Assembly: GCF_003171515.1 (NCBI RefSeq)
Contig: NC_089399.1
Location: forward strand, 124,001 to 188,000
Reading direction: 5' to 3'
Source of the DNA: Pyrenophora tritici-repentis
Lineage: Eukaryota > Ascomycota > Dothideomycetes > Pleosporales > Pleosporaceae
DNA: 64,000 bases
A model generated the notes under the pieces. It did not search any database. It worked only from the letters and a program-made list of their open reading frames with translations, and was not told where the DNA came from. The translations under genes were made by a program, and so were the position numbers. Below are positions 9,844 through 20,162 of this stretch, in pieces. Numbering within the stretch: position 1 is the first letter of the stretch; each line of letters opens with the position of its first letter.

Positions 9844-11194
9844 GGATCATGGCTCCCGTCAGATCATCGTGTGCACAAGGCGTGGCTCTGTAACATCGTT
9901 GGGCGCGTGGGAAGCAACCCAAAGGAACTTCATCCCGTGTTGCAAGAGTTCAAAGATTTGATCGAGAAGAACACACGGATTTACATTCTGGTCAACTCCA
10001 TATAGGAGATACCTTCTAAAAAGCCGTATAGGAAAGACCCGGTTGGCTACAAGCAAGTCCGTGACTATCACCATGTGCTGGAACTGTTCAATCACATCCT
10101 CAGAACGGCGCCTGAGTGGAGCGATCAGAAGTACTCTGTTGGAATGGTGGGGACTCCGTTCAATGCCATATTGGACTGGCCGATGGTAAGCAATTTCTTT
10201 GTAAAATCGAGATCCATAACGCTGATTGTGCACTTCTCCCCATGCAGGGCACACCATCTGGTTTCGCATTCTTCCTAGATCCCGATGTCAACAAGATGGT
10301 CAAGAAAGTCCTGAACGCATGGGCCGAGTTCCTTGTCTCACCAGATTCCGCATACGTACTAGGCGACGACAAAATTGGCTGGCTCAGCGATCACGGCATC
10401 CACGATCTTCCCATCACGGCTAATGTGGGCCAAAAATCCTATTTATTTGAAGAGTTATTCGAATGCGATCCCTCCAAAGAGCACCACGGTTACAAATCCT
10501 GGGACCACTTCTTCACCCGCTGCTTCAAAGAAGACAAAAGACTAATTGCCAACCCAGAGGACGACAACGTCATCGCCAACGCTTGTGAATCGAAACCTTA
10601 CAAGGTAGCCCGCAACGTCGCGCAGCGCGATCACTTCTGGATCAAAGGCCAGGCCTACTCGCTCATGGACATGCTTGCCATGGATCTACTACACGAGCAC
10701 CTCATCGGTGGCACCGTATACCAAGCCTTCCTCTCCGCACTCAGTTACCACCGCTGACACGCCCCTGTAAGCGGAAAAATCGTCAAAGCTTATCTCAAAG
10801 AAGGCACGTACTTCTCCGAGCCACTCTTTGAAGGCCTGGGTGATCCTTCCACAAAGTCCGATATTGATAAAGGTAAAGAGGTAACAAGCCAAGGATATCT
10901 CACTGCAAAAGCTACACGTGCCATCGTTTTCATTGAAGCCGACAATAAGGATTTGGGTCTCGTGTGTTTCCCTGGGCATAAGCATGACTAAGGTGTCAAC
11001 TTGTCAAATTACGGTTTCCGAGGGCCAGCATGTGAAGAAGGGTGATGAGATTAGCATGTTTTACTATGGCGGGAGTACGCATTGTGTGATTTTTAAAAAA
11101 AGGGGTGAAGTTAGATGAGTTTCCTGATACGCAGGAGCCTGAACATAATGTGCCGGTGCGGTCGAAGCTGGCGGTTGTGAGAAAGTCTGGATAA
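9844..11194 (+). pseudogene. Phosphatidylserine decarboxylase-like pseudogene
   Basis: The N-terminal part reads GSWLPSDHRVHKAWLCNIVG, then a segment ending TPFNAILDWPM, resembling the PSD-associated N-terminal domain of the fungal PSD/tryptophan-decarboxylase-like family. An intron (10177-10246, donor GTAAGC, acceptor GCAG) leads to GTPSGFAFFLDPDVN and the PSD domain (KSWDHFFTRCFK, HAPVSGKIVKAYLKEGTYFS). The final GGSTHCVIF is the processing-site region of the family. Lesions are an in-frame TAG near 10000, a TGA at 10756-10758 where the family has Trp before HAPVSG, a frameshift near 10979 and another in the A/G run at 11094-11106. After that the last frame continues VKLDEFPDTQEPEHNV to TAA 11194. 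The enzyme would decarboxylate phosphatidylserine or a related amino acid. This copy is dead. Confidence 0.85.
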
Positions 11195-11712
11195 ACAATT
11201 TGAGATTAAGGATTTGTAGGAGGTTATATGGAATATGCAAAGTTTTATAGCTACGTAGCTACATGCCAGTGTGATCGGACGCGCCTGCAGATATGAGTGT
11301 TTTTGGCTTAACAGTCTACACAACGGTAGCCGTGGAAGCGGTTCTACTACATAGTCCAGTTTTCTCCATTTTTGATGCAATCCAATCAACCCAGGCCTAG
11401 AGAATGAAGGCAAACAGAAGCTAGAGGGGAAGCTGCTATATGTTTGGCATTGGGGCAGTATGATGCTTTTGCGACTTTTACAGGATGTTCATTGGCTCAA
11501 GAAAGAAAGGAAAGGTTATGAATATTCTCCAAGCGATTGAACAATATGTAAACGCTCACTGCATGCGTAGTCTCGAGAAGCGTATCAGGAACTTCAAACT
11601 TCTCATTCATGGTAAACCATAATGCTACGAAAAGCTGACCAAGAAAACAACCCAAACAGAGACGCCATACTCCTGTCTCCGCCACTCCAGAGATCTGCGA
11701 CAGAGCAACCCG

Positions 11713-11840
11713 CAGACTCCGCAACAATCAATCGATTGACATGATTGATTCCTATATAGGTTAAAGAATTACTTCATTAGGCAGCCTTTAACCTAGATAG
11801 GAATCAATCATGCCGATCCGATTGATTGTTGCGGAGTCTG
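11713..11840. mobile_element. hAT-like MITE, copy 2 (128 bp)
   Basis: Terminal inverted repeats begin CAGACTCCGCAACAATCAAT at both ends. It is flanked by the 8-bp duplication GCAACCCG at 11705-11712 and 11841-11848. The internal CCTAGATAGG segment and the termini are shared with copy 1 at 6288-6449, so the two belong to one family. No ORF; it would need a transposase supplied elsewhere. Confidence 0.85.
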
Positions 11841-11845
11841 GCAAC

Positions 11846-11990
11846 CCGCGTTCAAGCTCTCAACGCCGGTATCCCCTTCTTCGATGAAATAATGGATTTG
11901 AGTTTCCAACAGCGCCAGAGTACGTAGGTAGACGGTAAACCCATTGCTTCATCGAAGAAGGGGATACCGGCGTCGAGAGACTGAACGCGG
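11846..11990. repeat. Long inverted repeat with 43-bp arms
   Basis: Arms 11846-11888 and 11948-11990 are reverse complements with about three mismatches, separated by a 59-bp loop. The shared core is CCGGTATCCCCTTCTTCGAT. The left arm begins inside the target-site duplication of MITE copy 2. It may be an inverted gene-fragment duplication or another foldback element. Confidence 0.8.
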
Positions 11991-12046
11991 ATTCTCCCTT
12001 AGTGTCGCTATGCTCATGACTGGACATTTTCGCGCGCTGCCAAAGC

Positions 12047-13657
12047 CTAAAGTACCTCAGACCAGAGTTTCCTTCGAATTCTATCGTCGAGATATGTCTT
12101 GAAGTATGCGTTCGAGTCAGCTGGGTAGAAAACGGTTCTTATAAAAGACGCTGGCCTGTAGATATCGAGCCAATCCCAAATCGTCCACAATGAGTGAGGG
12201 CTAGCCGGACCAGCATCATACTGTGGCTGCTGATCAGCAGCAGCATCAAGTTGAATCACAGACGTTTTATTCTTTATGTCTACAATGACAGAAGAGTTAC
12301 CAACAGGAAGGCGGCCTATCCATCCAAACATTTGTGATAAACCGGGAATCGCATCAGCCCTGTTCATACCCACCATGTCGCTGTCAGCCTGTGGGAAGAA
12401 TACTCTTGCACCTGCAGCTCTTTCTAAGTATTCCCATGTGGAAGCAGCTTCTTTTGAACGGATATCAAGGGTTGCGACAAATGATCCTGCTGGCATTCCA
12501 TGCGATGACAATGTGAATGTTCGTAAGAGCCAATCGATCAGAATACGTATATAATGATGCAGGTTACCACACGTAACAACATCTGGAGAGGGGGATTCTG
12601 CGCGCGCATTGGTCCAAAAAGTTGGAGCAAGCATGGTGTGCAATCCTGTTTGCATGTGGATGCGCATGTTAGGGGTTTCGGTATAGTACGGAACGAGTCC
12701 CTCGGCGTGGACTTCGGGATTGCCGACACTTCTGCAGTCTTCTTGGAGAACAATGGAACGCAGTTGCTTACGAACGCTAGATGGAAGCCGATCCAGTGTT
12801 GCGATACATATAGCGGTTGCCGAGAAGTAGTATCTTACGCCGCCATCGCCAAGTTCTCTGGTACTGATTAGGTATCTCCTCAGTGAAGTTTCGGTGTAAT
12901 AGGGATCCACGTAAGCGTCTTCCATGCAAGAAAGCTCGTCCAAGCTGGGAATTTGCCACAAATGAGGCCGCCATGCAAGGACCTGTCGATGCGACCCCTT
13001 CTTGAAAGGCGGTCTTCCCCAAGGGTGGGGTTCTGCTAGTTCACATGCCTTTGACACGAGTTCTTTAAACCGTGGGTGGGCTGAGACAAGGTCAAGAGTG
13101 TATTGTACAGCATCACAAAATGATGCTATAAATAGGTCTCTTGACATGCTCCTAGAGTGGGAATCCAAGTTCCTTAATTCGTAACCATTTCGGATTGCGC
13201 CCAAGGAAGACCAGAAGGCGCTGCTGATTGATGGATATGCCTGTTCAACCTTTTCAATATCGTCCTCGGTGACGCATTCGATGGCGTGATGGAGCATGGC
13301 CATTTGAGTCAAGCGAGTACTATGCAGCAAATGCTCAAACCGAGCAGCTCTTGGGCGCAACCCGAGCTCAGTCTCTTCTTTGCTCTGTGCGCAGCTGGGA
13401 GTGAATGTAATGACGTTGGTACGAAGATGAACCCCGCGCATCTCATCTGCCACGAGCTTGCATGTATAAGCAAACTCGAGTTCTCTGCTATCAGCGTATT
13501 TCAGAGTTCTCGAGGCGTAGTCGTAAGCCAGACCTTCTTCGTCATACGTGTAATATTCGTAGATGTGATCCCGGAGTTCGCGAGGAGTGCTGAAGAGAGG
13601 GTATTGTCGTTGATCCATGAATGTAGTGGTGTCAGGAGCAATCGATGTAGATGCCAT
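12047..13657 (-). CDS. Hypothetical protein, 536 aa
   Basis: A single exon from ATG 13657. No enzymatic motif is recognised. The N-terminal region YPLFSTPRELRDHIYEYYTY, followed by LEFAYTCKLVADEMRGVHLRTNVITF, resembles the start of many dothideomycete hypothetical proteins that open with a degenerate F-box-like helix (LP.ELRD.IY) and a region predicting helical repeats. No signal peptide or membrane segment is visible. Codon use appears normal and the frame has no lesion, so it is probably expressed. It is divergent to RTC6, with 588 bp between start codons. Function unknown. Confidence 0.7.
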   Translation of the reverse strand: MASTSIAPDTTTFMDQRQYPLFSTPRELRDHIYEYYTYDEEGLAYDYASRTLKYADSRELEFAYTCKLVADEMRGVHLRTNVITFTPSCAQSKEETELGLRPRAARFEHLLHSTRLTQMAMLHHAIECVTEDDIEKVEQAYPSISSAFWSSLGAIRNGYELRNLDSHSRSMSRDLFIASFCDAVQYTLDLVSAHPRFKELVSKACELAEPHPWGRPPFKKGSHRQVLAWRPHLWQIPSLDELSCMEDAYVDPYYTETSLRRYLISTRELGDGGVRYYFSATAICIATLDRLPSSVRKQLRSIVLQEDCRSVGNPEVHAEGLVPYYTETPNMRIHMQTGLHTMLAPTFWTNARAESPSPDVVTCGNLHHYIRILIDWLLRTFTLSSHGMPAGSFVATLDIRSKEAASTWEYLERAAGARVFFPQADSDMVGMNRADAIPGLSQMFGWIGRLPVGNSSVIVDIKNKTSVIQLDAAADQQPQYDAGPASPHSLWTIWDWLDIYRPASFIRTVFYPADSNAYFKTYLDDRIRRKLWSEVL

Positions 13658-14245
13658 GACTGGAGAATTTTATGTAAATGGGACTCCTGTGTGATGAGAT
13701 GAGGAATCAGAAGTTCACTCGAGGCCAGCGGCGGCTTATAAGTCCCAGGCTTCCCAAGGCAGCAGTGGGTCACGTGATGCGCTACAGTGCTCCAGGATCC
13801 CAGTCAACCAGAAGTTTGGTACGTCCCACCCTAATCAATATTGGCAACCATTCTAATGGCTTCATCTAGGGACTTGATGGGGACATCCCATTACTTAGGT
13901 ATAGTCTCTCCCTGTTTGAGTTGAGTTGCGCTTCGATGGTGGTAATATTGTGACGTATACATACGATCTCCGCTAGCTACCAACGCAAAGAAGCGGCACT
14001 GACCAGACCTCTCTGGCATATTGGTGCAAGAGCGCAACAAGACAAACAAGACGCACCAAAAAGTAGCAAGAAACAAGAAAGTCGAGGTTCAAACATCGCA
14101 ACTTCCATCCATCCCACTAGCTCCTTGGCAACATTTTCCGCCGCCGCAACACCAACCGCATCACCACCACCACCACCACCCACAAACCCACTCTCACCAC
14201 ACACCCACCACACCCAAGCCCGCCCGCGGCACCAAAACCCCCAAA
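13658..14245. other. Divergent promoter region
   Basis: Lies between the divergent 536-aa hypothetical and RTC6. The right part is a C/A-rich leader with CAC repeats (14160-14220) typical of a fungal 5' untranslated region. No gene seen. Confidence 0.4.
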
Positions 14246-14661
14246 ATGAACGCCCGCGCCCTCATCCCCCTTTTCCGCACCCTCACCCTCCGCACCCCAC
14301 TACGCACCACACTCCGCACGCCCAAAGTACACATCCACACACCCACCTGCGCCTGCTTCTCCACGACACGCCTGACGCGCCCCACCGCCAGCCTCACCAC
14401 GCACTTCACAGGCCTCAGCACGAGCAATGCGACCCCAATGGCAAGCGGCAAAGTGGCCAGCGGCATGCGGATACAAACACGCGGGATGAAAGTGCGCAGC
14501 TCGGTGAAGAAACTTTGTGATGGGTGTAAGAGTGTGAGGAGGAAGGGGGGGAGATATGTTTATATTATTTGCAGCAAGAATCCTAAGCATAAGCAGAGGT
14601 GAGTTCGAGGGAGGGGAGTAGTGGTAGGACTTTTGCTAACGGGGGGTTTAGGCAAGGATAG
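14246..14661 (+). CDS. RTC6: Mitochondrial ribosomal protein bL36m
   Basis: Exons 14246-14598 and 14652-14661 give 120 aa. The last 38 residues are a complete bacterial-type L36, beginning [20 protein letters not shown] and ending NPKHKQRQG, with the C..C and C...H zinc ligands. The preceding region, rich in Arg, Thr and Pro without acidic residues, is a mitochondrial presequence. The second exon encodes only the terminal RQG; without the intron (GTGAGT...TTTAG, 53 nt) the universal QRQG end would be lost. The protein joins the large subunit of the mitochondrial ribosome. The start at 14246 follows the C/A-rich leader; an upstream in-frame codon at 14021 is not ATG. Confidence 0.93.
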
Positions 14662-15220
14662 ATCGGTGCATGTGCATGGGTGCTAGAGGTTGCTCTGAGA
14701 CAATGCTTGTGAGCTGTTCAGATGCACCTGGGGTGAGGAGAGCACACAACCATGACGTGAGAGGAGAGGACGAACAAGAGGAGGACCATGTATCATAAAT
14801 GTACACACCACACATCACGAGTGCGGAATATACACCCCCCCCTCCCCCCACAGAAAAGAAAACCGCCCAAGCCGGTACAAACATTCAACCTCGCTCCCTC
14901 TGCTTGAATTCGTAAAACGATCACATCTGTTAGGACGACGAGCAGCTGGACCATCATGATGCTGCAGCTTCTCGTTGTCTTAACAGATGTGGTCTGGTTA
15001 TACGGGCTCAGTGGAGTGATGGAGAGAGGGCAGTAGGTGTTAGGTGAGGGTGTTATAATATGGGACGGGATGGGATTAAACTCCATTGCTTAAGATTTTG
15101 ATATGAGAAGAAATGAAATTCTTAGAATCTTCACAACGAAACTAATCGTGTACTCATAACTGCATAAATCATTACACCCACCCCCACCCCCCCCCTTTTC
15201 CACCTTACCACCCCTCACAC
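14662..15220. other. Convergent 3' intergenic region of RTC6 and RTC5
   Basis: Besides the hairpin, it carries C-runs near 14835 and 15180 and no gene. Confidence 0.45.
14922..14991. repeat. 70-bp hairpin between convergent genes
   Basis: Arms of 27 bp (14922-14948 and 14965-14991) pair with three mismatches, and the 16-bp loop is itself near-palindromic (CATCATGATG). It lies between the converging 3' ends of RTC6 and RTC5. It could form a transcript hairpin or be a small foldback element. Confidence 0.7.
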
Positions 15221-17192
15221 TCATCCCATACTCCCCCCACTCCTGTCCCCCGAAATCACACCCGCCATCTTCAACAGCTCCCTATCCATCTCCTGATCCC
15301 CTGTCCCAAGATTAACCCTCCTTCTGGCCTCGGCCTCCCTCTCCTCCCACGCCCACGTCCTCCTCTGCTCCTCAGCCACCTCATCCCCGCCACATCCCCA
15401 AACCTCCAACGACTCAATCTCAAACCGATCCTGCCAATCACTCCCCTTCCTAGCAGGCAACTTACTCGGCAAAAAGGACCCCCCGCCCTCGGCGAGATGC
15501 GTGAAGACTGCGAATTCCAGCGCGTCGTCGAGGTGCAGGGACACGGGGCCGGGGCGGAAAACGGGGTGTGAGTGCGAGTGCGAGTGCGAGGAGTGCGAGG
15601 CTGATTGCGTGGGGATGGGAGTGCCGAGACCGAGGCCCGCGGGTGTGGTGGGCGATTTGGAAAAGTAGGTGTAGTCGTGGCTGAATGCTGAAGCAGTGAA
15701 GACGTCGTGGGTGGGCGAGAGTTGGAAGAGTGTCGTTGATGCGTCGCCGAAGCAAGTTTTACCCGTGTGTTTCCACTGCGAGGAGATGTAGGCGCCGTAG
15801 ATGAGTGTTTGGTTCGACGACAACGAGTCGGGTGTGATACTAGATGGATGACGCTTGGGTGGTAGCATGTCTTGGAGTGCGCGTTCGCGGGTTGTGGAGG
15901 GCGTGGTGGGCAGGAGACGGCCTTTTACGAGGAGGATGGTGGGGGCGCGCCAATTGAAGACTTGTTTTTCGAAGGAACCCATGCTGAAGCCGTGGGTGTT
16001 GCCGCTGTAGAGGGGGCGTAGGCGGCGGAAGAGGTCACTGCCTTTGAGGAAGAAGGAGAGTTGGCTGAGGATGGTTAGGTTAAGGATTTCGCCTGGTTCG
16101 CGGAGGATGGGCTCGCTTTGCGCTTTTGGAGGCGGGATAACGGGCTTGCTCTCTTTGGTGGGGGAATTAGGGCCGCCTTTTCGTTTTGACAGGTCCATGT
16201 CTTTGGCGAAGAGGAAGTGCTCGAAGAGTGGGTTTAGTCCGTTGAAGAGGTAGGGCAGGCATGTTGAGATGACGGCGTTGAATGTGCGGTATGTGACACC
16301 TGGATGATTCTCGACGCCAAAGGAGGATATAATGACATGTGCCGCCCTTCGCAGTTCCGCTACGCGTGTGTCTGACAAGTCTGGAGCTAGTGTCGAGAGG
16401 CTCTGTTGCGCGTCGATTGGCGCAATGAGGAGCAGTAGCTCCACCAGCTTCAAGAAGTTGTCCGTGGGTATAATCGAGTGATGTACGTTGGACTGCTCCC
16501 CATGCTTAAACGCATCTATAGCGTCCATAGAATCAAGTGCAGCCAACACCAACTCATCATCCTCGTCTTCATCTCCCTCGTCCCCATCATCCGGCGCATC
16601 AACCGCAAACCCCATGTTACCACTGCTCACCGGCGCTGGCACATCTTTCTCCTTCTCTTTCTCCTTGTCCTCCAAACTCGACCGTATACCCTTGTCATAA
16701 ATCGCCAAACTCCGATATATCTCCCGCAACCAAATCTCCCTCCCCCTCTTCTTCACCACCGCCCCATACCGCTCGGTAAGGATTGTGACAACCTTTAGCA
16801 ACGCCTCATAAGTCAGGATAGCGGGCGCTTGGCTCGGAAGGGGGAATGCGCCAAGATAGCTAGCCATTTGAAAGATGACGGAGCCCACGCCCAGTGCATC
16901 TGGCAGCTCGAGAAAGCGACATAGCGTAGTCTCGCTCCAGTAGTGTACTCCGGATTCGGTGTCGGCTAGGGAGCGGAAGACGCAGTTGAAGCAGTAGAGT
17001 TCAAGTGGGGTGAAGCTTTTTTGTGCGAATCGTTGGGCAATGGTTTGTGAGAGTTGCTCTGGTGGGTGTTAGCATTGCCTTGTCTAGGCTGACATGTTGA
17101 AGAGAGAGAGATTCTGTAGATGGAGGAGAGGACAGCAATTCTTACGCACCAAGTGTTAATTGCGGGGTATTATGCGATGCCCCTTGACCCAT
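15221..17192 (-). CDS. RTC5: Restriction of telomere capping protein 5 (TLDc domain)
   Basis: Exon 1 (17150-17192) and exon 2 (15221-17058) encode 626 aa. The first exon is [14 protein letters not shown], a consensus N-myristoylation start (MG..AS), joined in frame to [11 protein letters not shown] and [10 protein letters not shown]. The C-terminal half has the TLDc pattern: [20 protein letters not shown], then [24 protein letters not shown] and a Gly/Asp-rich end. Length and order match fungal Rtc5. Yeast Rtc5 associates with the vacuolar V-ATPase and promotes its disassembly, and depends on N-myristoylation for membrane binding. An acidic low-complexity stretch ([13 protein letters not shown]) separates the helical N-terminus from the middle. 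The intron (91 nt) has donor GTGCGT and acceptor CCAG. Confidence 0.9.
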
Positions 17193-17576
17193 GTTCACGT
17201 TTGGTGGGCGGTTCCGCAGTGGCTCACGGTTGGGGAAATGGTCGCGTCGCGATGCTGTCTCCATCAGCCATGACGGAATGCTGCTTATCTCCGATAACGC
17301 CGACAGACGTCTTGGAATTGGACATCACCTATTGATCACGCCACATGTAAACTGTAACTTGGGATATTGTATCATTCATCTCCATCTGAAACTTGACTCT
17401 ATCGTATTCGATAAGCCACGCCATCTACAGAATTCGAGAATGTAATGACTCTCAGCTATGCGCTCGCGTCCATGTGTATGCGAGACCATCCTATTAACAT
17501 GCGATCATGCTGTTCAACGTCGACGTATGAGTAGACGGATCCAATGCCTCTCGCATATGCTCTGCCTCTACCATTC
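17193..17576. other. Intergenic between RTC5 start and E2 gene end
   Basis: No gene seen. It should hold the RTC5 promoter and the 3' untranslated region of the E2-like gene. Confidence 0.4.
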
Positions 17577-20162
17577 CTAAGCGGGAGGCAAATTGCCAGC
17601 ACCACGCCCACCACGTCCACCGGGTCCATCATGTCCACCACGACCGCCACGTCCACCACGTCCACCACCTACACCCCAAACTCCATGTCCACCACGGCCT
17701 CCATAGGGACCTGTAGGTAGTTCACTCCCGAGCTGAAATACTGGTACAACTTGCCCACGACCATGACCAGGAGCAAGACCGCCGCGCCCACCACGTGTCT
17801 CTGCACCACTACCACCACCACGGCCACGAGAGTTCACGGGCACTCCTGCGTGACCACCCCTACCTGGATATGCCATAGTCGGGGCAGTCGCATTCATCGC
17901 CTGTGCAAACTGATCGTTGGAGAAGTACGATGGCGGAGGCGGCGGATGTGAACCGAAACTGTGCTGTGGAAAGTCGGCCGCAACCAAGCTCGACCAACTC
18001 GGGGCCGGAGGGGGCAACGAAGGCAGCGGAATGGGCGATTGCGGGGTATTCTGTAACCATGTGTGGCTGTAAGGTGGAGGCGGGAACGGCATACCGTAAT
18101 GCATACTGCCGAACGACATCAGAGGCGGAGGCGGAAGCTGGGGTGGAGGCGGAAGTTGGACCTTAGGAACAGGCGGCAGCTTATTTTCATCGACGACAGG
18201 CGCGACGTAGGTGATCCTGAAAGTGGTGCCGTATTTGTACAGCGCAACCTCCACCTTTGAAAGCATATTGCCCACACTCAGAGTGTCACGAACCGGCCGA
18301 ATATCGCCTTCGTAAATCTCGGACCAAGATACACGACGTGTGTTTGGTATATCCGCCTCCTTTGCCCACTGCTCAACCGTCTGTAGAATAGCATTGCCGT
18401 GCTCCTTGAAGTGGTAGTCTACGACGTCTTGCCAGAGGCTCGAGGGTTTGTCAAGCCAATCCAGTAGAGCGTAGCGGACCGTCAATTTACGGATGTCGGC
18501 GTTGTAGGCTCCTGAAGGACTATTCTTGCCAGATCTATACTGCGTCTCTCGTCCTGGTTCATTGTACCATGGCTCCTCGCACAGTACCATGGCTTGGATG
18601 GATACCAGGACCTGCAGCAGTGTCGATACTGCAGGGTTCCAAGACTCTCCTGGCCAGGTTCCGAGTAAAGAGAGACACACGGTGCCGTTTCTGTACAGGT
18701 TCGGATTGATGCTTATCTTGCCGCCTCCTGTGCCCTTGAATGTAACATCGGGAGGTGCGTTTGGGAAGTTCTCATTGCAGTATATGTCGAACTCGAACAG
18801 TCCGTTTTCGTAAGGAGTGCCAACAGCGCCGGTGATGACGCACTTGAGGATATCAGGCCTGTCTTCGGCATAGCGGACATATATTCCCGGGGGAAGACTT
18901 GTTTGGAGTGTCGTGATCTCGATGATCAAGCGTTTGAGTCGTCCTGGCGGAGACTGCATGAGCTTTGCTCCTTTTTCGGCGTACTTGTAAGTCGATTTGA
19001 TTCGGATGCCAGGTAATTCTTTCACTGCAAGATCCCTGGCGGCCGATGTAGTGTTTAGCTCGACCAACTCTGCAAGAAGTGATACTTCGCGACAGATCGC
19101 TATCATATCCTGGCCTTCGTCATCTTGGAAGTCTTGCTTGTTTGCCTCCGCATTCTTCAGAAACACAGAGCTTTGTGCAAAGAGGTTACGACAGCAAGCC
19201 GCCAGTATAGGACCTTTTTCTTTCGGTGCAGTAACATCATCGCAGAGTGATAGTGTCAAGATATTGACCATGTCAGGGCGTATAATGTGGGGCGAGAATA
19301 GTGCTTCGTTCGTGCTGGAATGCGAGCCAATCGTTTCCAGAAATTTGGTCAAAGACATGTAGACGTGCTTGCGCCTGGTAATGTCGACGAGTTGGTCGTT
19401 CCGCAGTAGCTCAGCGCAGTAGCTGAGTACCTTGCTGTTCATAAGCATCTCAAGCACCGCGCCTGGAGTGTCAATGTCGAAGCGTGTCTTGCGATCAATA
19501 GACGGAAGCAGATATTGCAAAAGCGTCAGGGTCATTGTGCCCGTGTCATCTGCGGCGCGCTGTGCGCTCAGCCTCCACAACGAAGACTGATTACCTGATT
19601 GATCGGGACCCTCGATAGATTCTTGCGGACTACCATGCCGTCCGTAACCAATACCGCTGGAGAGCAGATGGTGCCTGCCCTTGGGTGTTGCACTATCGTC
19701 ATGTGCGCGATTCTTAATTTGACCATTTGACTTCGATGCCGATGGCTTGCGCTTCTTTTCGATGTCGCTGCATTCCTTCGCATATTGGTCGAATCCGCAC
19801 AGCAACGCCCAGATGAGAAAGAGGCGGCCGTCATCACAACACCAAGAGAGGCTATGCGATCCGTACTTGGCATAGCCTGCTGGCTCTATGGGGTGCTTTT
19901 GTGCGCAGTAAATGCAACACAGTGCCCCACAGCCTTCGCAGTCGATAGTCGATGATAGTGTGAGTGCGGCGTCACTCAACCATTTGCTGAAGAGATTGCG
20001 GACATTGGTTTCTTCTTTGAAGAACGGCGTATCACACCGGGGACAGGCGCTCCCCTTGGTGTGCTTTGTGAAGTCCGCGAAATTGGTCAGTGTGCCGCAT
20101 CCACGTGCTGCGTCCATGTCGTACATCCAGGCGACGACCGATCCGCCGTCAAGGTCGGGCAT
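17577..20162 (-). CDS. Large E2 ubiquitin-conjugating enzyme-like protein with RGG tail
   Basis: An 861-aa single-exon protein. The N-terminus has Cys pairs suggesting a zinc-binding module (CPRCDTPFF, CEGCGALCCIYC). A helical middle follows, then a UBC fold at about residues 410-560: PNAPPDVTF, INPNLYRNGTVCLSLLGTW with candidate active-site Cys496, and WNPAVSTLLQVLVSIQAM. This form (NPNLY..GTVCLSLLGTW) is that of the UBE2Z/BIRC6/UBE2O group of large E2s rather than small canonical E2s. The C-terminal 190 residues are Pro-rich, then Gly/Arg-rich with RGG repeats, which often bind RNA. It probably forms a ubiquitin thioester; target unknown. The ATG at 20162 directly follows an AAAGACAG that could be a splice acceptor, so a short 5' exon cannot be excluded. 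Confidence 0.85.
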   Translation of the reverse strand: MPDLDGGSVVAWMYDMDAARGCGTLTNFADFTKHTKGSACPRCDTPFFKEETNVRNLFSKWLSDAALTLSSTIDCEGCGALCCIYCAQKHPIEPAGYAKYGSHSLSWCCDDGRLFLIWALLCGFDQYAKECSDIEKKRKPSASKSNGQIKNRAHDDSATPKGRHHLLSSGIGYGRHGSPQESIEGPDQSGNQSSLWRLSAQRAADDTGTMTLTLLQYLLPSIDRKTRFDIDTPGAVLEMLMNSKVLSYCAELLRNDQLVDITRRKHVYMSLTKFLETIGSHSSTNEALFSPHIIRPDMVNILTLSLCDDVTAPKEKGPILAACCRNLFAQSSVFLKNAEANKQDFQDDEGQDMIAICREVSLLAELVELNTTSAARDLAVKELPGIRIKSTYKYAEKGAKLMQSPPGRLKRLIIEITTLQTSLPPGIYVRYAEDRPDILKCVITGAVGTPYENGLFEFDIYCNENFPNAPPDVTFKGTGGGKISINPNLYRNGTVCLSLLGTWPGESWNPAVSTLLQVLVSIQAMVLCEEPWYNEPGRETQYRSGKNSPSGAYNADIRKLTVRYALLDWLDKPSSLWQDVVDYHFKEHGNAILQTVEQWAKEADIPNTRRVSWSEIYEGDIRPVRDTLSVGNMLSKVEVALYKYGTTFRITYVAPVVDENKLPPVPKVQLPPPPQLPPPPLMSFGSMHYGMPFPPPPYSHTWLQNTPQSPIPLPSLPPPAPSWSSLVAADFPQHSFGSHPPPPPSYFSNDQFAQAMNATAPTMAYPGRGGHAGVPVNSRGRGGGSGAETRGGRGGLAPGHGRGQVVPVFQLGSELPTGPYGGRGGHGVWGVGGGRGGRGGRGGHDGPGGRGGRGAGNLPPA

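Larger units (their letters stand above)
11195..12046. other. Intergenic repeat-rich stretch
   Basis: Contains the second MITE (11713-11840) and a long inverted repeat (11846-11990). With the MITE removed, a plus-strand frame from ATG 11621 (MLRKADQENNPNRDAILLSP) runs through the insertion point to QPAFKLSTPVSPSSMK and a stop near 11891. It may be a disrupted C-terminal exon, but no family is recognised. Confidence 0.4.
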
